A DNA stretch of 60,504 bases from Geobacter sp. (GCA_003314535.1 POSG01000019.1:1-60504), one strand, 5' to 3'. Shown: positions 15,421 to 24,559, counted from the first letter of the stretch. Numbers and translations are program-made. Notes: generated by a model from the sequence alone, not told the origin.

Positions 15421-17085
15421 ATGCTGAAATTAGTCGGTTTTCTAATTCGTAAAGAGGAAAGCTTGCGCAAGGACCTGAGCGTCCTCACGCTGCTCTTCGG
15501 CACAGTTTTCTTCCAGTTCCTTGGCCGCATTCCTCTGCTGGAGCCCGACGAGGCTCGCTACGCGGAAATTCCCCGGGAAATGCTTGAACGGTCGGACTTC
15601 ATCACGCCCTTCCTGAACTACGTCAAATACTTCGAAAAGCCGCCGCTTCTCTATTGGCTTAATGCAGCGTCCCTCTCCATCTTCGGCCGGAACGAGTTCG
15701 CCGCCCGCTTCTTTACCGCGCTTTCCGGTCTGCTGTGCGTTCTGCTCACCTATTTCATCGGCCGCAAGATTTTCGGCCGCCGCGACGGGTTCCTGGCCGC
15801 CCTGGTGCTTGGCACATCGGTCGGCTTCGTTGCCCAGGCGCGCATGAACATCATCGACATGCTTCTGACATTATGCATGTCCGCAACCCTTGGCTTTTTC
15901 CTGCTGGCAATTCAGGAGGGGGAAAAGCGCAGAGGGCTCTATTTCCACCTGTTTTACCTGTTCTCAGCCCTGACGGTGCTGGCCAAGGGACTCATCGGCC
16001 TGGTCCTGCCCGGTGCGATCATATTCCTCCATATCGCTATCACCAGGCAATGGCGGATAATCAGGGAGATGCGCCTGGCTACCGGGACACCTCTCTTTTT
16101 TCTTCTAACGGTGCCCTGGTTTGTCCTTGTCTCCGCACGCAACCCGGAATTCCCCCGTTTCTTTTTCATCCACGAACATTTCCAGCGCTTCCTGACCAAA
16201 ATCCACGGCCACTACCAGCCGCCCTGGTACTTCATACCGGTTCTCTTCGGATGCATGTTTCCCTGGTCCCTGTTCCTGCCACTGCCTTTCCTTCAACGGC
16301 TTCGGGGAAAGGTATCACCCGGCAACGCGGCAACACTGTTCCTGTCGCTCTGGGCTGTCGTAATCTTCTCTTTTTTCTCACTGTCAGGTTCCAAGTTGAT
16401 GCCGTATATTCTTCCCATGTTCCCTGCGGTATCGCTCATCGTAGCCAGGTCGTTTTCGCACGTGCTGGAGGAGGAACGCGAGACTCCGGCTGCAGTACTG
16501 TATCTTGCGCCTGTTCTTGCCGTAATCATGGGGCTTGCGGCATTTCTCCATTTCCGATTCGCGCACAAGCCCCAGTTGGACCTGCTGACCGTCTCGATTG
16601 TCGGATCTCTTTTGATTGTCGGGGGAATAACCGCACTTTTGTGCCTGAGGAAAAAAGGACCGGCGGAATTTTTCGCCGTTCTCTGCGGGATGTCTTTCCT
16701 GCTGACGATCGCCGGCCCGCCGCTGATCTTCGGCAAACTGGCGGAAAGGAAGGCTGCGCCCGAACTGGCGGAACTGATAAACGAGGCGTATCGGGACGGC
16801 GACAAGGTCGCATGTTACGGGTGGTATCAACAAGGCCTGCCGTTTTACACCGGGAAAAGGGTCATTATTGTCGGTTACAAGGGGGAGCTGGAATTCGGCA
16901 GCAATCAGGGTGACAACAGCGCCTGGTTCATCGACCACGCAGAATTCAGGCGCCTGTGGGATTCGCCTGGACGGATGTTCACTCTGATCAAGGCGCCGGA
17001 CCTCGCCCGCCTGCGCGGAGAAGCAGGGGCGCCAGTCAGGATACTCGGCCAAAAAGGGGACAAATATCTGATCTGTAACCGTTGA
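15421..17085 (+). CDS. arnT: ArnT-type glycosyltransferase (GT83), L-Ara4N transfer to lipid A
   Basis: An inner-membrane glycosyltransferase of 554 residues with about 12 membrane helices, transferring 4-amino-4-deoxy-L-arabinose from undecaprenyl phosphate to lipid A on the periplasmic face. The GT83 signature in the first periplasmic loop is LLEPDEARYAEIPREMLERSDFITP, with catalytic acidic residues, followed by FEKPPLLYWL. The C-terminal periplasmic domain (about 455-550) has YGWYQQGLPFYTGKRVIIVGYKGELEFG, also typical of ArnT. It is first in a four-gene arn cluster. The start follows GAGGT with 7-base spacing. Confidence 0.9.
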   Translation: MLKLVGFLIRKEESLRKDLSVLTLLFGTVFFQFLGRIPLLEPDEARYAEIPREMLERSDFITPFLNYVKYFEKPPLLYWLNAASLSIFGRNEFAARFFTALSGLLCVLLTYFIGRKIFGRRDGFLAALVLGTSVGFVAQARMNIIDMLLTLCMSATLGFFLLAIQEGEKRRGLYFHLFYLFSALTVLAKGLIGLVLPGAIIFLHIAITRQWRIIREMRLATGTPLFFLLTVPWFVLVSARNPEFPRFFFIHEHFQRFLTKIHGHYQPPWYFIPVLFGCMFPWSLFLPLPFLQRLRGKVSPGNAATLFLSLWAVVIFSFFSLSGSKLMPYILPMFPAVSLIVARSFSHVLEEERETPAAVLYLAPVLAVIMGLAAFLHFRFAHKPQLDLLTVSIVGSLLIVGGITALLCLRKKGPAEFFAVLCGMSFLLTIAGPPLIFGKLAERKAAPELAELINEAYRDGDKVACYGWYQQGLPFYTGKRVIIVGYKGELEFGSNQGDNSAWFIDHAEFRRLWDSPGRMFTLIKAPDLARLRGEAGAPVRILGQKGDKYLICNR

Positions 17086-17156
17086 CGCGGCGGCAATACG
17101 GGCAAAGTCCCGCCAAAGACTGTTCATACATTACAAAAAACACCAGGAGGCAGAAC

Positions 17157-18320
17157 GTGCGCAAGGAATTCCTGCCCTTTTCAATTCCCACGATCGGTGA
17201 AGAGGAAATAAACGAAGTAGTTGATTCGCTCAGATCCGGATGGATTACAACAGGGCCGAAAGTCAAACTCTTCGAGGATGCGGTAAAAGAATATGTGGGA
17301 GCGCCCTTTGCCGTTGCGCTCAACTCAGCCACCGCCGGACTGCATGTGGCCCTCTTGGCCATGGGCATCGGCCCCGGAGATGAAGTCATCACTACCCCGA
17401 TGACATTTGCCGCAACTGTCAACATGATCGTGCAGGTCGGCGCACGTCCGGTGCTGGTCGATATAGAGCCCGGCACGTTGAATATCGACCCGGGGCTGAT
17501 TCGGGCAAAAATAACCGAACGGACCAGGGCGCTGCTTCCGGTACACTTTGCCGGTCAGCCGTGCAACATGGACGCTATTTTCGCCATAGCCGGAGAATTC
17601 AACCTCAAGGTGCTTGAAGACGCCGCCCACGCCATAGGCACAGAATACGCAGGGAAAAGAATCGGCTCACTGGACAGCATTTCAGTGTTTTCTTTCCATC
17701 CCATCAAGAACATCACCACCGGCGAAGGCGGGATGGTCTGCACCCGCGACGAGCATCTCGCGGAAGAGATGTCGCTCATGAAGTTCCACGGCATGAGCCG
17801 CGAAGCATGGAAGCGGTATTCGGCGCAGGGGACTCCGAACTACGACATCATTCTTCCCGGGTTCAAGTACAACATGCTCGACATGCAGGCCGCGCTCGGC
17901 ATCCATCAGCTGAAGAAGCTCGACGCCTTCATCGACCGGCGGACGGAAATCGCCGAGTACTATAATGCGGCATTCGCGGATGTTGAAGAGATCGCGCCCC
18001 CTTCGTCCGCGGCTTATGACCATCGCCACGCCTGGCATCTTTATACGCCGTTGATCAGGATAGAACGGCTGAAAATCGACCGGGACACCTTCATGTCCGA
18101 GTTGAAAAGGGAGAACATCGGCACCGGCCTGCATTTCAAGGCGGTGCACCATCACCCCTATTATCGTGAAACGCTGAAAATTCCCGAAGGTGAACTGGCC
18201 AATGCTGACTACGCTTCGGACAGGATACTGTCTCTGCCGCTTTTCCCGAAGATGGCCGGGGAAGATCCCCGGGATGTGGTCGAGGCAGTAAAGAACGTGA
18301 TAAACAGGAACAGGAAATGA
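17157..18320 (+). CDS. arnB: UDP-4-amino-4-deoxy-L-arabinose-oxoglutarate aminotransferase, DegT family
   Basis: A PLP aminotransferase of the DegT/DnrJ/EryC1/StrS family, 387 residues, converting UDP-Ara4O to UDP-L-Ara4N. The start is GTG at 17157, 6 bases after AGGAGG; the frame is open upstream but has no SD there. Key blocks: FSIPTIGEEEINEVVDSLRSGWITTGPKV at the N-terminus, LNSATAGLHVAL, VITTPMTFAATVNMI, LLPVHFAGQPCNMDAI, EDAAHAIGTEY and SFHPIKNITTGEGGMV with the Schiff-base Lys. The C-terminal domain has GTGLHFKAVHHHPYY, also seen in ArnB. Identity with ArnB is supported by its position between arnT and arnC. Confidence 0.9.
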   Translation: MRKEFLPFSIPTIGEEEINEVVDSLRSGWITTGPKVKLFEDAVKEYVGAPFAVALNSATAGLHVALLAMGIGPGDEVITTPMTFAATVNMIVQVGARPVLVDIEPGTLNIDPGLIRAKITERTRALLPVHFAGQPCNMDAIFAIAGEFNLKVLEDAAHAIGTEYAGKRIGSLDSISVFSFHPIKNITTGEGGMVCTRDEHLAEEMSLMKFHGMSREAWKRYSAQGTPNYDIILPGFKYNMLDMQAALGIHQLKKLDAFIDRRTEIAEYYNAAFADVEEIAPPSSAAYDHRHAWHLYTPLIRIERLKIDRDTFMSELKRENIGTGLHFKAVHHHPYYRETLKIPEGELANADYASDRILSLPLFPKMAGEDPRDVVEAVKNVINRNRK

Positions 18321-18360
18321 TGCAGGGTTCGCCAGGCATCGACCTTCGGAAGGACGGATG

Positions 18361-19302
18361 ATGGACAAAAAAGCTTACATATCAGTCGTAATACCGGTAT
18401 TCAACGAAGAAGCCAACCTTGACCGGCTCCTGTCGCGCCTGTATCCGGTTTTGCAGAGCTTGGGGAAATCTTTCGAGATCATCTTCACCGATGACGGCAG
18501 CCGTGACAGATCCCTGCAGATCCTCAGGGAAAAAACCCTCGCTATGCCGGAAATCCGGATCATCGAGTTCAATGGCAATTTCGGCCAGCACATGGCGATC
18601 CTGGCAGCATTCGAGCAATGTTCCGGCGAGATAGTGATCACCATGGACGCAGACCTGCAGAACCCTCCCGAAGAAATACCGAACCTGGTGGATGGAATCG
18701 AGCGGGGCTATGACGTGGTCGGAACCGTGCGCCGCGACCGGCGCGACACGTTGTTCCGCAGGCTGGCCTCGCGCCTCGTCAACGCCACGGTGAGCAGGAT
18801 GACCGGCATGCGCATGAAGGACTACGGGTGCATGCTCCGCGCCTACCACCGCAACGTGATCGAAAACATCAACCGCTGCCGGGAAAGCACCACCTTCATT
18901 CCGGCGCTTGCCCAGACCTTCGCCTCCAATCCGGTGGAAATCGAGGTTGCCCACGAGGGGCGGACCGAAGGGCAGAGCAAATACTCTCTTTACAAGCTGG
19001 TACGGCTGAACTTCGACCTGGTAACCGGGTTTTCCGTCGTCCCGCTTCAGCTCTTCGCCCTGTTCGGCATTGTCACCGCTTTCATGTCGTTGATTTTCGC
19101 CCTGTTCCTGCTGATCAGGCGCTTCATTGTCGGCGCCGAGGTGGAAGGAGTCTTTACTCTCTTTGCCATCATGTTTTTCTTCATAGGGGTCGTCATCTTC
19201 GGCATCGGCTTTGTCGGCGAATATGTCGGGCGGATATATCAGGAGGTGCGGCGGCGGCCACGCTACGTGGTTCGCAGGTTGCACAACTTCGATCACGATT
19301 GA
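18361..19302 (+). CDS. arnC: Undecaprenyl-phosphate Ara4FN transferase-type GT2 glycosyltransferase
   Basis: A 313-residue membrane GT2 enzyme loading the amino sugar onto undecaprenyl phosphate. The GT-A domain starts SVVIPVFNEEANLDRLLSRL, with FTDDGSRDRSLQIL and MDADLQNPPEEIP providing the DxD-type metal site and NFGQHMAILAAFEQ a subfamily marker. Two C-terminal membrane helices (about 225-255 and 260-285) are followed by FVGEYVGRIYQEVRRRPRYVVRR, the ArnC/DPM1-like tail. Two adjacent ATGs exist; the second is 6 bases after AAGGA and is preferred. It follows arnB by 40 bases. Confidence 0.9.
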   Translation: MDKKAYISVVIPVFNEEANLDRLLSRLYPVLQSLGKSFEIIFTDDGSRDRSLQILREKTLAMPEIRIIEFNGNFGQHMAILAAFEQCSGEIVITMDADLQNPPEEIPNLVDGIERGYDVVGTVRRDRRDTLFRRLASRLVNATVSRMTGMRMKDYGCMLRAYHRNVIENINRCRESTTFIPALAQTFASNPVEIEVAHEGRTEGQSKYSLYKLVRLNFDLVTGFSVVPLQLFALFGIVTAFMSLIFALFLLIRRFIVGAEVEGVFTLFAIMFFFIGVVIFGIGFVGEYVGRIYQEVRRRPRYVVRRLHNFDHD

Positions 19303-19420
19303 TGTTCGCGCCATGGCCGGGAATCATGATTCAACCGCACGCGCAAACCCCGTCCGGCAGTTCCTGACGATGGGCGGCTCCAGCGCGGATCGCTGAAAAA
19401 GACATTTGAAAGGGAGAAAA

Positions 19421-20464
19421 ATGAAGGTACTCATACTGGGCGTAAACGGCTTTATCGGCAATGCCCTGACACGAAGAATTCTGACGACCACCGACTGGGA
19501 AGTATACGGCCTTGATGTGAGCGACGACAAGCTGGAGCATTCCATCGGCAATCCGCGTTTTCATTTCCTGGAAGGCGACATATCGATAAACAAGGAATGG
19601 ATAGCGTACAACATCAGCAAGTGCGACGTGGTATTGCCGCTGGTTGCAATCGCAACCCCGGCCACCTATGTCAAAAATCCGCTGAAGGTCTTCGAACTGG
19701 ATTTCGAGGAAAACCTGGTAATAATCCGCCAATGCCTCAAGTACGGAAAGCGGGTGGTCTTCCCCTCAACATCGGAAGTTTACGGAATGTGCCCGGAAAA
19801 CGAGTTCGACGAAGATACATCTCCCCTCGTGCTCGGCCCCATTCACAAGGAGCGCTGGATATATTCCTGCGCCAAGCAGATGCTCGACCGGGTCATTTAT
19901 GCCTGCGGAAAACATGAGGGCCTGCAGTTCACCCTTTTCAGACCCTTCAACTGGATCGGCCCCCGCCTGGACAATATAAACACTGCCAAGGAAGGCAGCT
20001 CCAGGGTGCTGACACAATTCCTCTACGACATGATCGCCGGCAATCCCATCAGCCTGGTCGATGGCGGACAGCAGCGCCGATCCTTCACCTACCTGGAAGA
20101 CGGCATCGACTGCCTCATGAAAATCATCGAAAACCGTGACGGCTGCGCCGACGGTGGCATCTTCAACATTGGCAACCCGGCCAACGACCTGTCGGTGAAG
20201 GAGCTCGCCTACAAGCTCAGGGAACTGATGAAAAATTACCCGCTCTACCGGGAACGGGCAGAACAGTCCCGCATCGTCGAAGTATCATCGGAGGAGTTCT
20301 ACGGCAGCGGTTACCAGGATATCCTGACCAGGGTACCGTCCATAAAAAAAGCCGAAGAACGTCTCGGCTGGAAGCCACGGACGGGAATCGACGAGGCATT
20401 GCGCCATACGCTGGATTTTTACCTGATCGAAAATGATAACACCGCACAGGTCCTCGGGATGTGA
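19421..20464 (+). CDS. arnA: UDP-glucuronate oxidative decarboxylase (C-terminal half of ArnA)
   Basis: A 347-residue extended SDR enzyme converting UDP-glucuronate to UDP-Ara4O. The Rossmann motif is VLILGVNGFIGNALTRRIL, the catalytic Ser/Thr is in FPSTSEVYG and the YxxxK pair in IYSCAKQMLDRVIYA. RPFNWIGPRLDN and RRSFTYLEDGIDCLMKII match the ArnA decarboxylase domain. The N-terminal formyltransferase half of enterobacterial ArnA is absent, so this is a stand-alone dehydrogenase/decarboxylase. The ATG at 19421 follows GGGAGA. It is the last gene of the arn cluster and is followed by a bidirectional terminator (20619-20670). Confidence 0.9.
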   Translation: MKVLILGVNGFIGNALTRRILTTTDWEVYGLDVSDDKLEHSIGNPRFHFLEGDISINKEWIAYNISKCDVVLPLVAIATPATYVKNPLKVFELDFEENLVIIRQCLKYGKRVVFPSTSEVYGMCPENEFDEDTSPLVLGPIHKERWIYSCAKQMLDRVIYACGKHEGLQFTLFRPFNWIGPRLDNINTAKEGSSRVLTQFLYDMIAGNPISLVDGGQQRRSFTYLEDGIDCLMKIIENRDGCADGGIFNIGNPANDLSVKELAYKLRELMKNYPLYRERAEQSRIVEVSSEEFYGSGYQDILTRVPSIKKAEERLGWKPRTGIDEALRHTLDFYLIENDNTAQVLGM

Positions 20465-20618
20465 CGGTAATTTCCGCCCCGTAACTTCATCCGCATAAAG
20501 TTGCGGAAGCCACGAAAATGGCTTGTCCGAAATGGGAGCGACTTCAGTGCAATGTCAGCGGTGAGAAACAAGCCGGATACAGGTGGCGCTTGGCGCATGC
20601 CTTTCCCGGCACATGGTC

Positions 20619-20670
20619 GCAAAAAAAACAAGGCCTTCCGGTGTGTTACGGAAGGCCTTGTTTTTTTTGC
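20619..20670. terminator. Perfect 22-base inverted repeat, bidirectional terminator
   Basis: Arms 20619-20640 and 20649-20670 are perfectly complementary over 22 bases, with an 8-base loop. The stem core AAGGCCTTCCG is flanked by A8 on the left and T8 on the right, so it terminates in both directions. It lies between the arn operon and a tRNA-like fragment on the minus strand. Confidence 0.85.
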
Positions 20671-20671
20671 A

Positions 20672-20717
20672 TGGAACCAAGGAAGGGGATCGAACCGCCG
20701 ACACGGCGATTAAGGGG
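20672..20717 (-). pseudogene. tRNA 3'-half fragment, decayed
   Basis: Read on the minus strand, the segment contains a T-loop-like GGTTCGATCC followed by an acceptor-like stretch and terminal CCA (TGG at 20672-20674). The 5' arm of the T-stem no longer pairs well with its 3' arm, and no D-arm or 5' acceptor is found beyond it. The usual reading is a leftover 3' end of a tRNA gene, of the kind left by integrated elements, with a terminator right behind it as at the tRNA-Thr site. Identity of the parent tRNA is not determined. Confidence 0.4.
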
Positions 20718-20895
20718 TCATGTCCTTCGGAGATCTGTACGGCATTTCTGAATCGCAGTCTCGGCCAGATTTCCATGATCATTCGTGCCCGTACCAGACT
20801 GGGCATATGAGTATCCGAATTTGAAATTTGCTCAAAAACATTATGCGCAGCATTTTTTCAAATTTGTTGTAAATTTTTATAAACTATTCACCTTT
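20718..20895. other. Intergenic AT-rich region upstream of phoB
   Basis: Beyond the tRNA-like fragment this stretch has no gene. It becomes AT-rich toward phoB (AAATTTGTTGTAAATTTTTA around 20860-20880), which suits an activator-controlled promoter region ending at the Pho-box-like site. Confidence 0.4.
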
Positions 20896-20913
20896 CTGTA
20901 ACTTAGTTGTCAC
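20896..20913 (+). promoter_or_regulatory. Pho-box-like site upstream of phoB
   Basis: CTGTAAC (20896-20902), TTAG, TTGTCAC (20907-20913): two 7-base half-sites with the 4-base spacing of PhoB boxes (consensus CTGTCAT). It lies 52 bases before phoB and suggests autoregulation. Confidence 0.6.
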
Positions 20914-20964
20914 CGTTTAGTTCTAAAATACTGTCCATATCTTGATACAAAAGGATCGATGCCC

Positions 20965-21645
20965 ATGAAAACAATACTGATCATCGAAGACGAACACGAT
21001 ATCGCCGATCTTATCGCGTTCCACCTGAGGAAAGAAGGCTACCGCGTCTTGACTGTCCATGACGGCATATCCGGTCTGGAAATGGCACGGGCCCAGTCAC
21101 CGGACCTCATCATCCTGGACCTGATGCTGCCGGGCATGATGGGCACCGACGTGTGCAGGACCTTGAAACAGAGCGTCAAGACCGCCGTTATCCCAATTAT
21201 CATGCTGACCGCCAAGGGCGAGGAAATCGACCGTGTGGTCGGCTTCGAGATGGGCGCCGATGACTATGTGGTGAAGCCCTTTTCCAACCGGGAGCTGGTA
21301 TTGCGCGTGCGTTCGGTGCTGCGAAGGTTGGAGCCGGAAAATATAGAAGAAAAGATAATTTCAGTGGGCCCGCTCACCATAGACCTGGGGCGTCATCTTG
21401 TCACTTCCCGCGATGGAGAGATAGCCCTGACCACAATTGAGTACAAACTCCTGTTGGCCCTTGCCGAGAGATTGGGAAGGGTCCAGAGCCGTGATCAGCT
21501 GCTGAAAAACGTCTGGGGATACAATTACATAGGCGACACACGGACCGTGGACACCCATATCACCCGGCTGAGAACCAAGCTGGGCGATTCCGGAGACCTC
21601 ATCAAAACCGTCAGGGGATTCGGGTACAAGATGGAGGAGGGATGA
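20965..21645 (+). CDS. phoB: Phosphate regulon response regulator PhoB
   Basis: A 226-residue OmpR-type response regulator. The receiver domain (residues 1-120) has the acidic pair EDEHD, phospho-acceptor Asp in LIILDLMLPGMMG, switch Thr in IIMLTAKGEE and Lys in DDYVVKPFSNREL. The C-terminal winged helix ends with the recognition helix block RTVDTHITRLRTKLGDSGDLIKTVRGFGYKM. PhoB identity rests on the overlap with phoR (ATGA) and the following pst genes. Of two ATGs, the second (20965) has better spacing from AAGGA; the first (20959) is an alternative. Confidence 0.93.
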   Translation: MKTILIIEDEHDIADLIAFHLRKEGYRVLTVHDGISGLEMARAQSPDLIILDLMLPGMMGTDVCRTLKQSVKTAVIPIIMLTAKGEEIDRVVGFEMGADDYVVKPFSNRELVLRVRSVLRRLEPENIEEKIISVGPLTIDLGRHLVTSRDGEIALTTIEYKLLLALAERLGRVQSRDQLLKNVWGYNYIGDTRTVDTHITRLRTKLGDSGDLIKTVRGFGYKMEEG

Positions 21646-23450
21646 AAACGAAAATCCAGTGGAAACTCATGTTTTCCTATCTTGCTTTGGTTGTGCTCAT
21701 AGGCTTAGTCATCTACCTGTATCTTGGCTATTCCCTCAAGAACCATCTGACCGCCGAGACACGTGACAACCTTGTCAATGAAGCGCGCCTGGTGAAGGTC
21801 ATGGCGGCAAAAGAGATCCGGGTCATGGAGCGTGACGGATTCTACCTGGCGCAGACCGCAGGCAGGGAAATCAAATCACGGGTAAGCATCATCAACGACA
21901 AGGGGACGGTCGTGGGCGACTCCGAATTGAACGTCAACGGGGTCCGCTCGCTGGAAAACCACGCCGGCAGGCCGGAAATCCGCCAGGCACTGGCAGGAGA
22001 TGTCGGGACTTCGGTCAGATACTCATCAACTCTCGGCACCGACATGCTGTATGTCGCAATGCCCTTCCGCACGGAATCCGCCGGAGGAGGGGTGGTCCGT
22101 CTCGCGCTTCCCCTTTCAAGCCTGGATAAGGCAGTATCAGGTATGCACGCCATGCTCGGAGCTGCCCTTGCACTGGCTGTCATCTTCTCCCTGCTGCTCA
22201 GCTACCTGCTCTCACTGTATATTTCCCGGCCTCTTCGCACCATGTCGGCCATGGCTTCACGAATCGGCAGGGGTGATTTCAGCTGCCGCATCCCGGTCGC
22301 CGGCAAGGATGAAATCGGCGAGCTGGGATCCGTCATGAATGAGATGGCCAAACAGATGGAGAACCAGCTGGAGCGCATATCCGCTGAAAAAAACCGGTTG
22401 GACACCATCCTGCGAGGGATGGGGGAAGGCGTCGTTGTCACTGATGAAAACGGTTTCGTAACCATGTCGAACCCGGCCTTTCGCACTCTCTTCTTACCTG
22501 ACGGGTATGAAGACGGGCATTCGCTCTTCGAGATAACGCGGCAGCCGAGCATGTTCAACACCCTGCGCAAGGTTCTTAAGTCTAGGGAAGACATCGTCGA
22601 GGAAATCGAGCTTGGGGGGGCGGGAGAGAAACATATTCTTGTTCACTGGGTGCCCCTGGTTGAAGGAGGAACGCTCCTCGGCGCAGTGGCAGTGTTCCAC
22701 GACATTTCCGAACTCAAGGCGCTTGAGAGAATGCGATCGGACTTTGTCGCCAACGTGTCCCACGAACTGCGCACCCCCGTATCGGTCATAAAAGGCTACG
22801 CTGAAACCATGCTCAGCGAAGGCAGCTCACTTGCCCCGGAAAAAGCAGCCCAGTTTGCCGGCATCATCCACAATCACGCCGAACGGCTGGCGAATCTCAT
22901 CAGCGACCTCTTGACCCTGTCCCGCATCGAATCGAGGGCAATGGCCATGGAGCCGATGCCCACCAATATCGAATCGGCAGTCAATCGGGCAGTTCGCCTC
23001 CTCGATCAGAAGTGGGGTGTCAAAGGAATAAATGTATCAAGCGACGATTCCTTAGGCAAGATGCCGATGGTGCTGGCAGACCAGCAAAGGCTTGAACAGG
23101 TGTTGGTCAATCTGCTGGATAATGCTATCAAGTTCACACCTGCCAGCGGTTCCATAACCGTTTCGGCAACCGACATCGGCGCCCATGTCAAGATTGACGT
23201 GACCGACACCGGCTGCGGCATCCCGGCAAAAGACCTGCCTCGGATTTTCGAGCGGTTTTACCGGGTGGATACGGCAAGGAGCAGGGAACTCGGCGGTACG
23301 GGCCTGGGGCTTTCAATAGTCAAGCACATCGTGCAGGCACATGGGGGAACTGTTTCGGTTGAGAGTACGCCGGGCAGGGGATCCACATTTTCCTTCACCC
23401 TGAAAAAGCTGGCCGCATCTCCTGATAAATCCGAATCGAATGTCGTGTAG
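21642..23450 (+). CDS. phoR: Phosphate regulon sensor histidine kinase PhoR
   Basis: A 602-residue membrane kinase. Order of domains: TM1 (about 8-30), a periplasmic or sensor stretch, TM2 (about 170-193), HAMP (YISRPLRTMSAMASRIGRGDFSCRI), PAS-type domain (ISAEKNRLDTILRGMGEGVVVTDENGFVTMSNPAF, about 245-350), HisKA with the phospho-His in SDFVANVSHELRTPVSVIKGYAE, and HATPase with VLVNLLDNAIKFTPASG, DTGCGIPAKDLPRIFERFYRVD and GTGLGLSIVKHIVQAHGG. It is longer than E. coli PhoR (431 residues), with a true extracytoplasmic loop of about 130 residues, as in Gram-positive PhoR. It overlaps phoB by four bases. Confidence 0.92.
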   Translation: MKTKIQWKLMFSYLALVVLIGLVIYLYLGYSLKNHLTAETRDNLVNEARLVKVMAAKEIRVMERDGFYLAQTAGREIKSRVSIINDKGTVVGDSELNVNGVRSLENHAGRPEIRQALAGDVGTSVRYSSTLGTDMLYVAMPFRTESAGGGVVRLALPLSSLDKAVSGMHAMLGAALALAVIFSLLLSYLLSLYISRPLRTMSAMASRIGRGDFSCRIPVAGKDEIGELGSVMNEMAKQMENQLERISAEKNRLDTILRGMGEGVVVTDENGFVTMSNPAFRTLFLPDGYEDGHSLFEITRQPSMFNTLRKVLKSREDIVEEIELGGAGEKHILVHWVPLVEGGTLLGAVAVFHDISELKALERMRSDFVANVSHELRTPVSVIKGYAETMLSEGSSLAPEKAAQFAGIIHNHAERLANLISDLLTLSRIESRAMAMEPMPTNIESAVNRAVRLLDQKWGVKGINVSSDDSLGKMPMVLADQQRLEQVLVNLLDNAIKFTPASGSITVSATDIGAHVKIDVTDTGCGIPAKDLPRIFERFYRVDTARSRELGGTGLGLSIVKHIVQAHGGTVSVESTPGRGSTFSFTLKKLAASPDKSESNVV

Positions 23451-23489
23451 CGATCCGATGGCACAAAAGTTCAGCTATTTTTTTCGCGT

Positions 23490-23507
23490 GTGTGACACAG
23501 ATGTAAC
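23490..23507 (+). promoter_or_regulatory. Pho-box-like site upstream of pstS
   Basis: GTGTGAC (23490-23496), ACAG, ATGTAAC (23501-23507): two half-sites in Pho-box spacing, 55 bases before the pstS start and 40 bases after the end of phoR. Confidence 0.6.
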
Positions 23508-23562
23508 TTTTATCCAGTACAGTGGGGCATGTAAGCGGCAATCAAAAAAACGGGAGGAAGAA

Positions 23563-24534
23563 ATGCTCAAGAAAGCTTTTGCCATTTCGACGGCCATCAT
23601 GGTCGCGACAGCGGGCCTGGCGTCCGCCGAGGCCCTCAAAGTGGACACGTCCCTGAAAAAGTACCAGGCGGTTGGAGGAGTTTCCGGCAACCTGAACAGT
23701 ATCGGCTCCGACACCCTGAACAACCTGATGACCATGTGGGCGGAAGGGTTCCGCAAGAAGTACCCTAACGTCAACATCCAGATCGAAGGCAAGGGCTCCA
23801 GCACAGCGCCGCCGGCGCTGACTGCCGGAACCGCCCAGTTCGGCCCCATGTCCCGGGAGATGAAGAGCAGCGAAATCGACGCTTTCCAGAAGAAATTCGG
23901 CTTCAAGCCGACCAGGATCGCCGTGGCCATCGACACCATCGCCCTGTTCGTGAACAAGGACAACCCGCTCAAGAAGCTGTCGCTGGAGCAGGTTGACGCC
24001 ATTTTCTCAAAGAACCGCAAGCGCGGTTTCCCGAGCGACATCACTATATGGGGCCAGCTGGGTGTGAGCGGAAAACTGTCAAAGCAGCCCGTCAGCCTCT
24101 ATGGACGCAACTCCGCCTCCGGCACCTATGGTTTCTTCAAAGAACACGCTCTTGGCAAGGGTGACTTCAAGGATATCGTCAAGGAACAGCCGGGCTCGGC
24201 ATCCGTTGTCCAGGGGATCACCAAGGACAAGAACGGCATCGGCTACTCCGGCATCGGCTACAGGACTTCCGGAGTGAAGACCCTCGCCCTTTCGGAAAAA
24301 CAGGGAATGCCCGCCTATGAGGCCAACTACCAGAACGCCCTCAGCAACAAGTACCCCTTGAGCCGCTTCCTTTACATCTATGTGGCTAAGGCGCCGGGCA
24401 AACCCCTGCCCAAGCTCCAGGAAGAGTTCCTGAAATTCGTCCTCTCAAAGGAAGGCCAGGAAATCGTGATCAAGGACGGATTCCTGCCGCTGACGGCAAA
24501 AATCGCGGCCAAGAGCGTTACCGAACTGAAGTAG
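23563..24534 (+). CDS. pstS: Phosphate ABC transporter substrate-binding protein PstS
   Basis: A 323-residue periplasmic phosphate-binding protein. The signal peptide (MLKKAFAISTAIMVATAGLASA) is followed by VSGNLNSIGSDTLNNLMTMWAEGF and GKGSSTAPPALTAGTAQFGPMSREMKSSEI, where the Ser/Thr/Asp residues bind phosphate; YGRNSASGTYGFF contributes the second lobe. SD GGGAGG at 23552-23557 fixes the ATG. A hairpin in the gap to pstC (24560-24585) would give more of this binding protein than of the permeases. Confidence 0.94.
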   Translation: MLKKAFAISTAIMVATAGLASAEALKVDTSLKKYQAVGGVSGNLNSIGSDTLNNLMTMWAEGFRKKYPNVNIQIEGKGSSTAPPALTAGTAQFGPMSREMKSSEIDAFQKKFGFKPTRIAVAIDTIALFVNKDNPLKKLSLEQVDAIFSKNRKRGFPSDITIWGQLGVSGKLSKQPVSLYGRNSASGTYGFFKEHALGKGDFKDIVKEQPGSASVVQGITKDKNGIGYSGIGYRTSGVKTLALSEKQGMPAYEANYQNALSNKYPLSRFLYIYVAKAPGKPLPKLQEEFLKFVLSKEGQEIVIKDGFLPLTAKIAAKSVTELK

Positions 24535-24559
24535 CCATTCGGATTATTGGGATTGCCGG

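Noticed and set aside
20518-20751. Small plus-strand protein ending in a GIEPPTRRL-like block
   Set aside because: The block is the usual false translation of a tRNA 3' end read on the opposite strand, and the frame also crosses the terminator stem.
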